Assembly: GCA_030592355.1 (NCBI GenBank)
Contig: JAUVJE010000017.1
Span: 1-19,113 of the forward strand
Length of the DNA stretch: 19,113 nucleotides
Source of the DNA: Clostridia bacterium
Lineage (GTDB): Bacteria; Bacillota; Clostridia; DUPQ01
Direction of reading: 5' to 3'
The notes beneath the pieces were generated by a model. That model made no database searches. It was given only the letters and a program-made list of their open reading frames with translations, and was not told the DNA's origin. Positions 1-7,020 of this stretch are shown here, piece by piece; position 1 is the first letter of the stretch, and each line of letters starts with the position of its first letter. Position numbers and translations under genes: made by a program.

Positions 1-11
1 AGGTCAAAGGC

Positions 12-566
12 ATGACAATACTTTACAATTTCCCGGTCTTTGACCCGTTTAAAAGAACAAATGCCTTTTTTGAAAAAGACTCGCCATACTGTTCTGCTTT
101 TTACGGGGCATATATCATAAATTCCGAAAGCAGCATACCATACTGCTATACGGAAGAAGGCACCCCTGACTTCAACGAAGTTATAAATGCTTTTAAATAC
201 GATTATAAAAATCTTGTTCTTGAGAGTTTGGGAAATGGTGATTTCGATTTTACTGTTTTACAATTTACCGCGGGAGACGCGGACTATATCGGATACAACG
301 GCTGGATAAAACTGAATGCAACCATTCAGACAAATAGTGTCGTTCATAATTATTCAGGACCGATGCGGAGTTATCTTCAGTATGGTCGTCCAAGATCTTA
401 TACTGATGTCGATTTCCCCCAAGCAACTATGTACGGCAGACTGTACATGAGATATTTCCCCGATTATGAAACAACAGTTATTTTCTACATCATCGCTTCG
501 GATATGAATGTATTGAATGACTGTGATTTGCAAATATTAAGCAACTCAGAATTAAAATCCAAATAG
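12..566 (+). CDS. Hypothetical protein, probably 5'-truncated by the window edge
   Basis: I do not recognise this protein. The frame stays open to the first base of the window, so the ATG at 12 may be internal and the gene may begin upstream; no properly spaced ribosome binding site precedes it. The 184 residues are rich in Tyr, Phe, Asn and Asp, with no signal peptide, no membrane segment and no catalytic motif I can name. The composition suggests a soluble, beta-rich domain (inference). It converges on the GH172-like gene, with only 8 bp between the two stop codons and no hairpin terminator between them. It is accepted as a gene because of its uninterrupted length and plausible protein composition; function unknown. 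Confidence 0.6.
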   Translation: MTILYNFPVFDPFKRTNAFFEKDSPYCSAFYGAYIINSESSIPYCYTEEGTPDFNEVINAFKYDYKNLVLESLGNGDFDFTVLQFTAGDADYIGYNGWIKLNATIQTNSVVHNYSGPMRSYLQYGRPRSYTDVDFPQATMYGRLYMRYFPDYETTVIFYIIASDMNVLNDCDLQILSNSELKSK

Positions 567-574
567 AAATTAGT

Positions 575-1675
575 TTAAAGTTCTCCTTTATCCAAATCGT
601 TTTCTTTTACCGTTGACGGGCCGGGAAGCCTTTTGTCAACACTCAGCATCGGTTCAAAAGGTTTATGAGGTTCGGTTTGATACCAATATGCCGTTGACGC
701 CCAATCGTCGCCCCGGTCATTCGCATGACCATGCTCAATACTTATACGGATATTTTTTGTAAAAGGAACCGGATCCACTGCGTGGTATCTGTAAACACAG
801 ACTTTCCCGCTGAAATGGTGTCCGTTGCCTTCATTGTCCACCTCGCTCCAGGGTTGTCCGCAATACAAATGGGCGGATTTTTGCATACCCCATGCATGAC
901 AAAGATAATCCTCTGTACCGGTTCCATGCAAATCAGGCGGCCATCTGTTGGGTTCATCCATGTCAACAAAAATCATATCATCACCCTCGCCCCACCATCC
1001 GCCTTCAACATTATCAATACTCATATTCATACCGATGTATGTACCACTACCGGCGGCCTCTAAAACGAGATAATTATCTTTATCACTCAGGTTTTTACCA
1101 TTTTCTATTTTCACAGGAATATTACGCTTTTGTCTGTGCCAGCTTGCATGGAAATACATAACATCGCCTGGCAGTGAATCATGCTCCTGATAATCTATAT
1201 AGAAGTATGTTGTTACCGGTCTGCCCTGTTCATTGACAAGTTCAATCCTGGCGTTTTTCCTAAACGGCATGGGAATCCAGCAGTTCATAGATACCCTGGG
1301 ACTCTCCATTCCTTCAATTGTTTGGTTGCATGTTGTGCTGAAAAATACACTTTGGTGCGTATAAGCCCTTGCATGTCCAAGGCCGAAAAAGTCACCGACA
1401 GGAACATGTACCGACGGTTCGTCTTCACCATCCCAGAAAATTTTAATCAGCATTTTCCGCAACGTCAGGGAATCGAAGTCTCTGTCGTCACCGGGCCCCC
1501 ATTTCCCGAATGAAGTCATCCATATGTGGCTGATTACCCCCGGGCCTGATATTTCAGCGATAATTTTAGTCTCACCCGATTCTATTCGGATTGAGTCACT
1601 ATTGCCTCCGGTTCTATCATAAGTACTTACTCTTTTTGCCCTGTAATTTTTAGCTCTGAATAGCGAATTGAACAT
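575..1675 (-). CDS. DUF2961 / glycoside hydrolase family 172-like protein
   Basis: A 366-residue soluble protein resembling the DUF2961 family, which includes the GH172 enzymes that act on fructofuranose or arabinofuranose linkages. The N-terminal part (residues 1-130) has the family's beta-jelly-roll look, with GPGVISHIW at 44-52 and VPVGDFFGLGH at 91-101. The two acidic motifs WWGEGDD (Glu230) and GTGTEDY (Glu255) probably supply the catalytic glutamates, by analogy with characterised GH172 enzymes. There is no signal peptide, so it should act in the cytoplasm. The ATG follows AAGGACGGCAGC and lies 10 nt after the stop of the DUF4153 gene, so the two are probably co-transcribed. GH172 enzymes often work as multimers. 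The substrate cannot be read from the sequence. Confidence 0.85.
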   Translation of the reverse strand: MFNSLFRAKNYRAKRVSTYDRTGGNSDSIRIESGETKIIAEISGPGVISHIWMTSFGKWGPGDDRDFDSLTLRKMLIKIFWDGEDEPSVHVPVGDFFGLGHARAYTHQSVFFSTTCNQTIEGMESPRVSMNCWIPMPFRKNARIELVNEQGRPVTTYFYIDYQEHDSLPGDVMYFHASWHRQKRNIPVKIENGKNLSDKDNYLVLEAAGSGTYIGMNMSIDNVEGGWWGEGDDMIFVDMDEPNRWPPDLHGTGTEDYLCHAWGMQKSAHLYCGQPWSEVDNEGNGHHFSGKVCVYRYHAVDPVPFTKNIRISIEHGHANDRGDDWASTAYWYQTEPHKPFEPMLSVDKRLPGPSTVKENDLDKGEL

Positions 1676-1685
1676 GCTGCCGTCC

Positions 1686-3470
1686 TTACTTCATTTTCAC
1701 CAGTATATAAAACCTCATCCAACCCACTTCAAAACCGCGGTCATCCGGGTAAATCTCTACTCCTGTAAATACAATTTTTAATTCAGCCTGAGGAGTATCG
1801 GCCATGAATGTCATATCGTCTATAGTTATATTTTTCCCCTTGCTGTCCCAAGATGCTTTAATCGTATCCATGAACTCATCCATCTTCTTGGTATATAGTA
1901 TCGTTTCATTAAGATTAATCTCAAGTATAGAACCCTTTTCATCCCTTACGAAAGAAAAATCCAATCTTCCTCTGTCAGTTTCGATACCATTGGTAACCCA
2001 GGTATCTGAATCCCAGATATAGTCGTATCCGCTTATTTCAACAACACTACCGAGTATTTCCTCATTGATGAAAATGTCCCTACCCTCACCCGGCTCCATT
2101 TTTAAGCCTGCATAATCATAAGTGTATTCAAACCCAAGAACTTCTTTCATGTCGCTTAAAGTAAATTCTTCAGGAAGAAAATCAACACCCTTATAGTCAT
2201 AATTATGTTCAAGATACTCAAGCTTCCCTGTTATTGCTCCCTTTGTCTCGTCTGGGATTGTAGAATTCTTCTGTATAACTCCATTAACCAGTATGTTATT
2301 TTTAACCAGCAGTTTTTCCAGCCTGTTTATCTGGCTAATTCTTCCGACACTAATCGCATTCCATGGTCCCAATACGCTCAGTAATACAATAACAACAAGA
2401 GAAACTGTTATGAACCTTGTGCGTCGTTTCTTATAATTAACTATGCTCATATATAGAGCACACCCCAATGTCCAGACGCCCGCAGCACCGAGGAAGTATC
2501 TATTAGCAGTAAAGCCATAGGCATTAATCCTCATTACCAGTGCTATAAAAAGCAAGATTATAGGCATAATCACTATTCTTGGAAACCATTTGCCGAAAGC
2601 AACCGCCCATTTACTTTCTCCATCCATTCCCCTTAAGAAATACATGGCCACAGTTCCAATGATTGCATACCAAAGCACCATATTACCAACGACCCCGTCA
2701 GGCCAGGTCCAGTTAAATAGAATCCTGAGTGCATAGATATAGAAGACTACCGTGTATGCGGTTAGCAATGGCGCAATAACATAAATCACCAATATTTTAA
2801 AGAATTTGTATATTCTGTCCGGTTCCAGTTTTTCTTCCGTTTTAGGTATTCCTCCAAAAAAGAATACCGGAGCGAAAAAGCCCATGGCAATCACAATAGT
2901 ATCCATGTACGCCTTTTCATCAATATCTACACCCAGCAATTCCTCTATGGCAAAAAGTATAAGCGATATACCTCCCCATATAACAAGTGTGTAAATGGTT
3001 GTAATAGCCAGTCTCCACCCAGATAAAGTGGAATAAACCTCCTGATTTGCTGTTTTCTTTCTGAATACCGCAGTGGTAAAAAGAACAAAGCCGGCTAAAA
3101 TCAAGGCAGAAAATCGCACCATTTCGAACATTTCCATGTTTTCCATGAAATTGTACAGATATATTGCATAAAACATTGAGAACGTGCCCACTACAATCCA
3201 CAAGAACCAGCGTATTTTAAGTCCAAGTGTGTTACTCTCAATTATTGTTTTTATTGTCAGCGCAAATAGAAATCCAATTATCAGTGCTAATATCATGCTG
3301 ATGAGCAACCGCTCGTTGTCTTTAGATATATTCTCGCTATGAATTAGTATAACACCAATTACCGAAGCTGCCGCGGCCATGACTATAGAGACAGGATATC
3401 TCTTTAACCCGTTGAACAGCTTGATTCTGAGCTTTTCAATCATTTTACTAAAATTATTATTTTCTTTCAC
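1686..3470 (-). CDS. DUF4153-type polytopic membrane protein
   Basis: A 594-residue integral membrane protein matching DUF4153-type proteins in architecture. About 11 hydrophobic segments can be seen, at roughly residues 26-45, 55-77, 85-108, 117-136, 150-178, 190-207, 222-246, 258-278, 295-314, 324-344 and 350-373. A hydrophilic C-terminal domain of about 210 residues follows; it includes YDYAGLKMEPGEGRD and a run of beta-type sequence. The start is GTG at 3470, supported by AAGGGGA seven bases upstream. No enzymatic role is established for the family. It sits 51 bp downstream of the ABC-F gene and 10 bp upstream of the GH172-like gene. An extended -10 box in the 51-bp gap suggests it can be transcribed separately from the ABC-F gene. 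Confidence 0.8.
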   Translation of the reverse strand: MKENNNFSKMIEKLRIKLFNGLKRYPVSIVMAAAASVIGVILIHSENISKDNERLLISMILALIIGFLFALTIKTIIESNTLGLKIRWFLWIVVGTFSMFYAIYLYNFMENMEMFEMVRFSALILAGFVLFTTAVFRKKTANQEVYSTLSGWRLAITTIYTLVIWGGISLILFAIEELLGVDIDEKAYMDTIVIAMGFFAPVFFFGGIPKTEEKLEPDRIYKFFKILVIYVIAPLLTAYTVVFYIYALRILFNWTWPDGVVGNMVLWYAIIGTVAMYFLRGMDGESKWAVAFGKWFPRIVIMPIILLFIALVMRINAYGFTANRYFLGAAGVWTLGCALYMSIVNYKKRRTRFITVSLVVIVLLSVLGPWNAISVGRISQINRLEKLLVKNNILVNGVIQKNSTIPDETKGAITGKLEYLEHNYDYKGVDFLPEEFTLSDMKEVLGFEYTYDYAGLKMEPGEGRDIFINEEILGSVVEISGYDYIWDSDTWVTNGIETDRGRLDFSFVRDEKGSILEINLNETILYTKKMDEFMDTIKASWDSKGKNITIDDMTFMADTPQAELKIVFTGVEIYPDDRGFEVGWMRFYILVKMK

Positions 3471-3506
3471 AAGAACATCCCCTTTCGCTTTCTAAATCAC
3501 TTTGTC

Positions 3507-3515
3507 ATTATACCA
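3507..3515 (-). promoter_or_regulatory. Candidate extended -10 promoter for the DUF4153-GH172 pair
   Basis: On the minus strand the gap between the ABC-F stop and the DUF4153 start holds TGGTATAAT, a perfect extended -10 (TGnTATAAT). No recognisable -35 lies 16-18 bp upstream, which is common for extended -10 promoters. It would place the RNA start about 30 bases before the GTG codon. Confidence 0.45.
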
Positions 3516-3521
3516 TTTTTA

Positions 3522-5090
3522 TTAATTCTCGGTTTTTTCAGTAGTTAGTTTCTTTAATTCTTTCAATCGGGAAATTTCCCTTTCTGCATTCTCGCGTCTT
3601 TCTTTGACAACATCTCCCCTGCCAAGTAATAGCGTCAATTCTGCAATTTTAATATCAATCAATACTCTGTTAGCATCCGGCGTATTTTCATCCTGTTTTT
3701 CATACATAGCCTCAGTAAGTCTACCATCCTTGATTCTATATACCTTGTCCGCTATTTTTTCGACCAAACGTCTGTCATGGGAAACAAAAAGAATTGTCCC
3801 CGGGAATTCCATCATTAATTTTTCCAGGGCTTCAATGGCTGTAATATCAAGATAATTTGTAACCTCATCAAGTATCAGGAAATCAGCCCCTGAAAGAAGA
3901 ACCGCCGCAAGTTGGAGTTTGACACGTTCTCCGCCGCTAAGAACAGATGCTTTTTTAGTGATATCCGTTTTTGAAAATAACATTGATGCAAGCACTGTTC
4001 TGATAATCCCCCGGTTTATTGTACTGTTCTGCGTTACATTGTCGATCAAACTTAATTCATCTTTCATATTATCAAGTTTTTGACTGAAATATGCAACTCT
4101 GCTTCCCGGTGCAATGTAAACCCCCTCCCTCTCTTCCCAAATAAATTTCATCAGGGTGGTTTTACCCGATCCGTTCGGGCCGGTTACAGCTGTTTTTGAA
4201 CCTGTTGGTAATATAATTTTAACATCTTCAATTAATTTTTTATCTCCTGCCTGCAGCATCGGCAAATTTAGCCTCAGTGCGCTTTTTGATATGGGAAGGT
4301 TAACTCCCTGGTGGTATATTCTTGGAATCTCAGTTTTCGCCGGTCTCTCTTTCTTTTCGAGTTTTTTCAAGCGGCTCTGCATCCCCTTACGATGCTGCGC
4401 CAGATGCTGTTTAATTTCTGTTGATGAGCGTTTATGCAGCCTTGCTTCAGAATTACCCATTCGGGACGGAGTCTTTTTTATTCTTCCTTCCGCTCTCGCC
4501 ATTCCGGATACTGAGTTTTCAAGATGTTCTTTTTCTGTTGTGTATTTCTTATAATCATTCTTTGCTGTAAGTCTGTCCAGCTCTGTTTGTTTCTCATAAG
4601 CTGAATAGTTTCCCTCATATTCTAAAAGGCTGCCTTTTTTAATTTTTACAATTTTATTGCACATTTTATCAAGGAAAGACCTATCGTGGGAAACAATGAC
4701 CAGTGCACCCTTAAGCTTCTTAAAAATTTGTTCTATTTTATTTATTGCATCACTATCCATATTCGCTGTGGGTTCATCAGCAAACAACAACCCCGGACTC
4801 CCGGCTGTCGCATTAAAAATTCTGGCTTTTGTAATCTCTCCCCCGCTGAGATATTCATCCGTATCCCCTGGCTCAAACTGCCGGACATAAGCCCATGTTG
4901 TCTCTATCTTTACACTCCCTGAATCCGGTGTTATTTTCCCCGTGAGAATATTAAGAAACGTACTTTTTCCGCATCCGTTGGTTCCGATAAGTCCAATTCT
5001 GTCACCTGAATACAACTTAAATTCAGACACATCCAAAATGAGCCTTTCCCCATAATATTTAATAATGTTTCTAGCGTATAAAATCAGCAT
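3522..5090 (-). CDS. ABC-F ATPase, ribosome-protection (antibiotic resistance) type
   Basis: A tandem ATPase without membrane segments, as in the ABC-F family that binds the ribosomal E site; the Vga/Lsa/Msr/VmlR type displaces peptidyl-transferase antibiotics. The first domain has Walker A GLIGTNGCGKST, signature LSGGE and Walker B LLFADEPTANMD. The second has TGPNGSGKTT, LSGGERVKLQLAA and LILDEVTNYLD. Between them is a long charged, probably coiled-coil linker containing RMGNSEARLHKRSS, a pattern I associate with resistance-type members. I chose the third in-frame ATG (5090; 522 aa) because GAGGGATATT precedes it and homologues start near this MLILYARNI sequence; ATGs at 5138 and 5102 are alternatives. 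DEVTNYLD has Val where DEPTNYLD is usual. The leader upstream looks like an attenuator. Drug specificity cannot be assigned. Confidence 0.88.
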   Translation of the reverse strand: MLILYARNIIKYYGERLILDVSEFKLYSGDRIGLIGTNGCGKSTFLNILTGKITPDSGSVKIETTWAYVRQFEPGDTDEYLSGGEITKARIFNATAGSPGLLFADEPTANMDSDAINKIEQIFKKLKGALVIVSHDRSFLDKMCNKIVKIKKGSLLEYEGNYSAYEKQTELDRLTAKNDYKKYTTEKEHLENSVSGMARAEGRIKKTPSRMGNSEARLHKRSSTEIKQHLAQHRKGMQSRLKKLEKKERPAKTEIPRIYHQGVNLPISKSALRLNLPMLQAGDKKLIEDVKIILPTGSKTAVTGPNGSGKTTLMKFIWEEREGVYIAPGSRVAYFSQKLDNMKDELSLIDNVTQNSTINRGIIRTVLASMLFSKTDITKKASVLSGGERVKLQLAAVLLSGADFLILDEVTNYLDITAIEALEKLMMEFPGTILFVSHDRRLVEKIADKVYRIKDGRLTEAMYEKQDENTPDANRVLIDIKIAELTLLLGRGDVVKERRENAEREISRLKELKKLTTEKTEN

Positions 5091-5229
5091 AATATCCCTC
5101 ATTCCAGAGAGAATATTCCCCGTTGTATAAAAAAGCATGGAATAATCCCAATCAAACAGACTTTGACAACGGTGTTTTCCAAAAAAAGTTGTGAGTATGG
5201 AAAATCACTGTTGTCGTCCCGCAAACCAT
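5091..5229 (-). promoter_or_regulatory. Candidate translation-responsive attenuator leader of the ABC-F gene
   Basis: In RNA sense (right to left) three segments can be seen. Segment 1 (5215-5199, GACAACAGTGATTTTCC) pairs almost perfectly with segment 2 (5180-5165, GGAAAACACCGTTGTC). Part of segment 2 (CCGTTGT) can instead pair with segment 3 (ACAACGG, 5126-5120). Next, AATATTCT (5117-5110) can pair with GGGATATT (5098-5091), covering the Shine-Dalgarno sequence of the ATG at 5090. A 25-codon ORF runs through segments 1 and 2. A T6 tract lies at 5136-5131 in RNA order, but no strong stem sits directly before it. So translational control looks likelier than termination. The pairings are visible by eye; the mechanism is inferred from other ABC-F genes. 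Confidence 0.5.
5152..5229 (-). CDS. Putative 25-residue regulatory leader peptide
   Basis: A short ORF, below usual size cut-offs, precedes the ABC-F gene on the same strand: ATG at 5229, TGA at 5154-5152, 25 residues (MVCGTTTVIFHTHNFFWK, then TPLSKSV). It spans both arms of the large imperfect stem at 5165-5215, so ribosomes moving along it or stalled on it would change the folding of the leader. Such leader peptides are known upstream of several ABC-F and erm resistance genes. The sequence before the ATG (TTTTGAAGA) is a poor ribosome binding site, which is the main weakness. The peptide is probably regulatory only; chance occurrence of an ORF this short is possible. Confidence 0.4.
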   Translation of the reverse strand: MVCGTTTVIFHTHNFFWKTPLSKSV

Positions 5230-5287
5230 TCTTCAAAATATTTCTATTTTTTTGAATAGCACCGATTTATAGATTGAAACTATCTCC

Positions 5288-5935
5288 TCATTCCGCTGTC
5301 CCTTTCCCGGCACCCGCCTGATCTGTTAATTCCATTCCCCTAATATCTTCATCGAACATGAAGTATTCAATGATTTCCCAGAGTTCCCTGACACCTTCTT
5401 TTTTCACTGCAGAATATATCACAAAAGGGGTATCCTGCGAAAGGTCGAGAACACTTATAATATCTGATATATGTTTTCTATACTTGCCTCTGGTTATTTT
5501 ATCGCTTTTTACTGCACACACAACATATGGTATGCCGCTTTGCACAAGCCAATCTGCCATTTCCCTGTCCTTAACCGATGGCTTATGCCTTATATCAATC
5601 AGATGTACAATCAGCTTCAATTGTTCCCTGGTTTCGAGATAAGTGTTAGTAAGCTTGCCCCAGGAGTGTCGTTCGGCTTTTGATACCTTCGCATAGCCGT
5701 AGCCGGGCAAGTCAACAAGCCTAAATTCATCATTTATTATAAAAAAATTTATCTGCCGTGTCTTACCGGGAGTATTTCCGACATAAGCCAGTTTTTTACG
5801 GTTAACCAAGGAATTTATCATAGACGATTTGCCTACGTTGGAGCGTCCGGCAAAAGCTACTTCAGGAAGATCTGCTTCCGGGTACTGCGCCGGTCTGACT
5901 GCCGTTATTTCATGTTCTGCACTCTTGATTTTCAT
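5288..5935 (-). CDS. ysxC: Ribosome biogenesis GTPase EngB/YsxC (YihA family)
   Basis: A TrmE-Era-type GTPase needed for assembly of the 50S ribosomal subunit. The 215 residues carry G1 GRSNVGKSS (30-38), the G2 region TPGKTR (55-60) and G3 DLPGYGYAK (75-83), the family signature. G4 is VKSDK (142-146) where TKxDK is usual, and G5 lies around YSAVKK (174-179). The length is slightly above the usual ~195-200 because of a short hydrophilic tail. The ATG overlaps the LysR stop as ATGA and is preceded by GGAGG four bases upstream, inside the LysR gene, so translation is probably coupled. In many Firmicutes this gene follows lon or clpX; the LysR partner here is unusual. No terminator is seen before the ABC-F leader, so read-through into it is possible. 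Confidence 0.96.
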   Translation of the reverse strand: MKIKSAEHEITAVRPAQYPEADLPEVAFAGRSNVGKSSMINSLVNRKKLAYVGNTPGKTRQINFFIINDEFRLVDLPGYGYAKVSKAERHSWGKLTNTYLETREQLKLIVHLIDIRHKPSVKDREMADWLVQSGIPYVVCAVKSDKITRGKYRKHISDIISVLDLSQDTPFVIYSAVKKEGVRELWEIIEYFMFDEDIRGMELTDQAGAGKGTAE

Positions 5936-6819
5936 CCGTCCTCCGTGATTATCCCGAGAAAGGCTTCCGCAGCTCTTGAAACGGGAACTCCCCTTAATGT
6001 TACCACACCGATACTTCTTTGTTTAACGGGAATTTCTACAGGCAGTATCTCTACCAGATCCATATACGGACTTTTTTCCAGGAATTCCCGTGCGATGCAA
6101 CTTACGCCCATTCCCATTGCGGCAAATTTCAACAATAATTCAACTGAACCGAGTTCTATTTCAGGTTGTACCATAATTCCTTCATCTGCAAAATATTTAT
6201 TTATATGAGCTCTTGTACTGGTTCCTTTTTCAAGCATTATATGATTAAGCTCTGCAATTTCCCCAGGTGTCATATTCTTTCTTTTTTTCTTAAGGCTGCC
6301 TTTCTTGATTATAAAGCAGTCGCTTATTTTATACTGTTTCCACAACTTCAGATTATCTTCATTATTTCCGTAAAGATTGATTATCCCTATGTCAGCCATA
6401 CCCTTTTCAAGCAATTCCCTGGTTTCTGAAGAAGTTTTATTGGCGATATTCATACTAATCCCGGGATATGATTTATGAAAACTTTCTAATAGTGCCGGAA
6501 AAAGATACATGCAAAATGTATCAGATGAGCTTACAGTCACACTTCCTTTTTTCAAAGACGACATGCCCAGCAGCCTCTTCTCGCCGGCTCTGATCCTCTC
6601 AAGCGCCGGACCAATGTATTCAAGAAGTATTTCACCTTCTTTTGTAAGCCTGATTCCCTTTGGCAATCTGATAAATAAATTCACACCGGTTTTTCCCTCA
6701 AGCTGTTTGATGGACTGGCTGACGGCGGACTGTGATACATATAATTTCCCCGCTGCTTTTGAGAAACCGCCTTCGGTTGCTACACTATAAAAAACCTTAT
6801 ACTGCTCTAAATTATTAAT
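5932..6819 (-). CDS. LysR-family transcriptional regulator, apparent ATT start
   Basis: A 295-residue LysR regulator if started at ATT (6819-6817). The winged helix-turn-helix occupies about residues 3-62: NNLEQYKVFYSVA, then GGFSKAAGKLYVSQSAVSQS, then IKQLEGKTGVNLF. The rest is the periplasmic-binding-like effector domain, with GSVTVSSSDTF at its start. No ATG, GTG or TTG occurs in frame before the HTH; an in-frame TGA lies at 6828-6826. The first ordinary start (GTG at 6684) would remove most of the DNA-binding domain. AAGGTGAT, complementary to the 16S tail, lies suitably upstream of ATT, while the nearby ATG (6826-6824) is out of frame by one base. It is divergent from purA, a common regulator-target layout, and overlaps ysxC by 4 bp. 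The effector is unknown. Confidence 0.85.
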   Translation of the reverse strand: MNNLEQYKVFYSVATEGGFSKAAGKLYVSQSAVSQSIKQLEGKTGVNLFIRLPKGIRLTKEGEILLEYIGPALERIRAGEKRLLGMSSLKKGSVTVSSSDTFCMYLFPALLESFHKSYPGISMNIANKTSSETRELLEKGMADIGIINLYGNNEDNLKLWKQYKISDCFIIKKGSLKKKRKNMTPGEIAELNHIMLEKGTSTRAHINKYFADEGIMVQPEIELGSVELLLKFAAMGMGVSCIAREFLEKSPYMDLVEILPVEIPVKQRSIGVVTLRGVPVSRAAEAFLGIITEDG

Positions 6820-6860
6820 ATTACATCACCTTATCCTATTATTACTAACTTCTTTATGTG

Positions 6861-6869
6861 ATTATATCA
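6861..6869 (-). promoter_or_regulatory. Candidate extended -10 promoter for the LysR gene
   Basis: The minus strand reads TGATATAAT, a perfect extended -10. It lies inside the left arm of an 11-bp inverted repeat and would start RNA about 35 bases before the ATT codon. The -35 region is not recognisable. Confidence 0.45.
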
Positions 6870-6923
6870 ATACTTCGTCACTCTCCTATTAACATATGCT
6901 ATTGCTCCGCACTATTGATATAA
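6862..6923. repeat. 11-bp inverted repeat in the LysR-purA intergenic region
   Basis: TTATATCAATA (6862-6872) is the exact reverse complement of TATTGATATAA (6913-6923), with 40 bp between the arms. Each arm reads as an extended -10 box pointing outward: TGATATAAT towards LysR on the minus strand and TGATATAAA towards purA on the plus strand. It is either a pair of mirror-image promoters or a regulator-binding dyad that overlaps them. Confidence 0.6.
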
Positions 6924-6956
6924 ACTCACCTTATCCTTATCATTAATTTTATTAAT

Positions 6957-6985
6957 TTTACTAATAACAGCACTGTGATTATAAT
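6957..6985 (+). promoter_or_regulatory. Candidate sigma-A promoter for purA
   Basis: TTTACT (6957-6962), 17 bp, then a perfect TATAAT (6980-6985), placing the RNA start near 6992 and giving a leader of about 29 nt before the ATG at 7021. A second possible purA promoter is the extended -10 TGATATAAA at 6916-6924. No PurR box was recognised. Confidence 0.5.
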
Positions 6986-7020
6986 ATGAATGTATTTTAA
7001 TTACAAGGAGGATGGACTTA

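Larger units (their letters stand above)
6826..6937. repeat. 12-bp direct repeat, spaced exactly 100 bp
   Basis: TCACCTTATCCT occurs at 6826-6837 and again at 6926-6937. The left copy, read on the minus strand, contains the LysR ribosome binding site; the right copy lies just downstream of a possible purA -10 box. The repeat could be a pair of protein-binding sites or a relic of a small duplication. Confidence 0.5.

Noticed and set aside
725..1513. Plus-strand open frames of 89-112 codons opposite the GH172-like gene
   Set aside because: They lack ribosome binding sites, have poor protein composition and lie wholly antisense to a clear conserved gene.
5131..5153. T6 tract in the ABC-F leader as an intrinsic terminator
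   Set aside because: The only stem directly before it (GGGA/TTCC) is 4 bp and weak, so a termination mechanism is not supported on its own.
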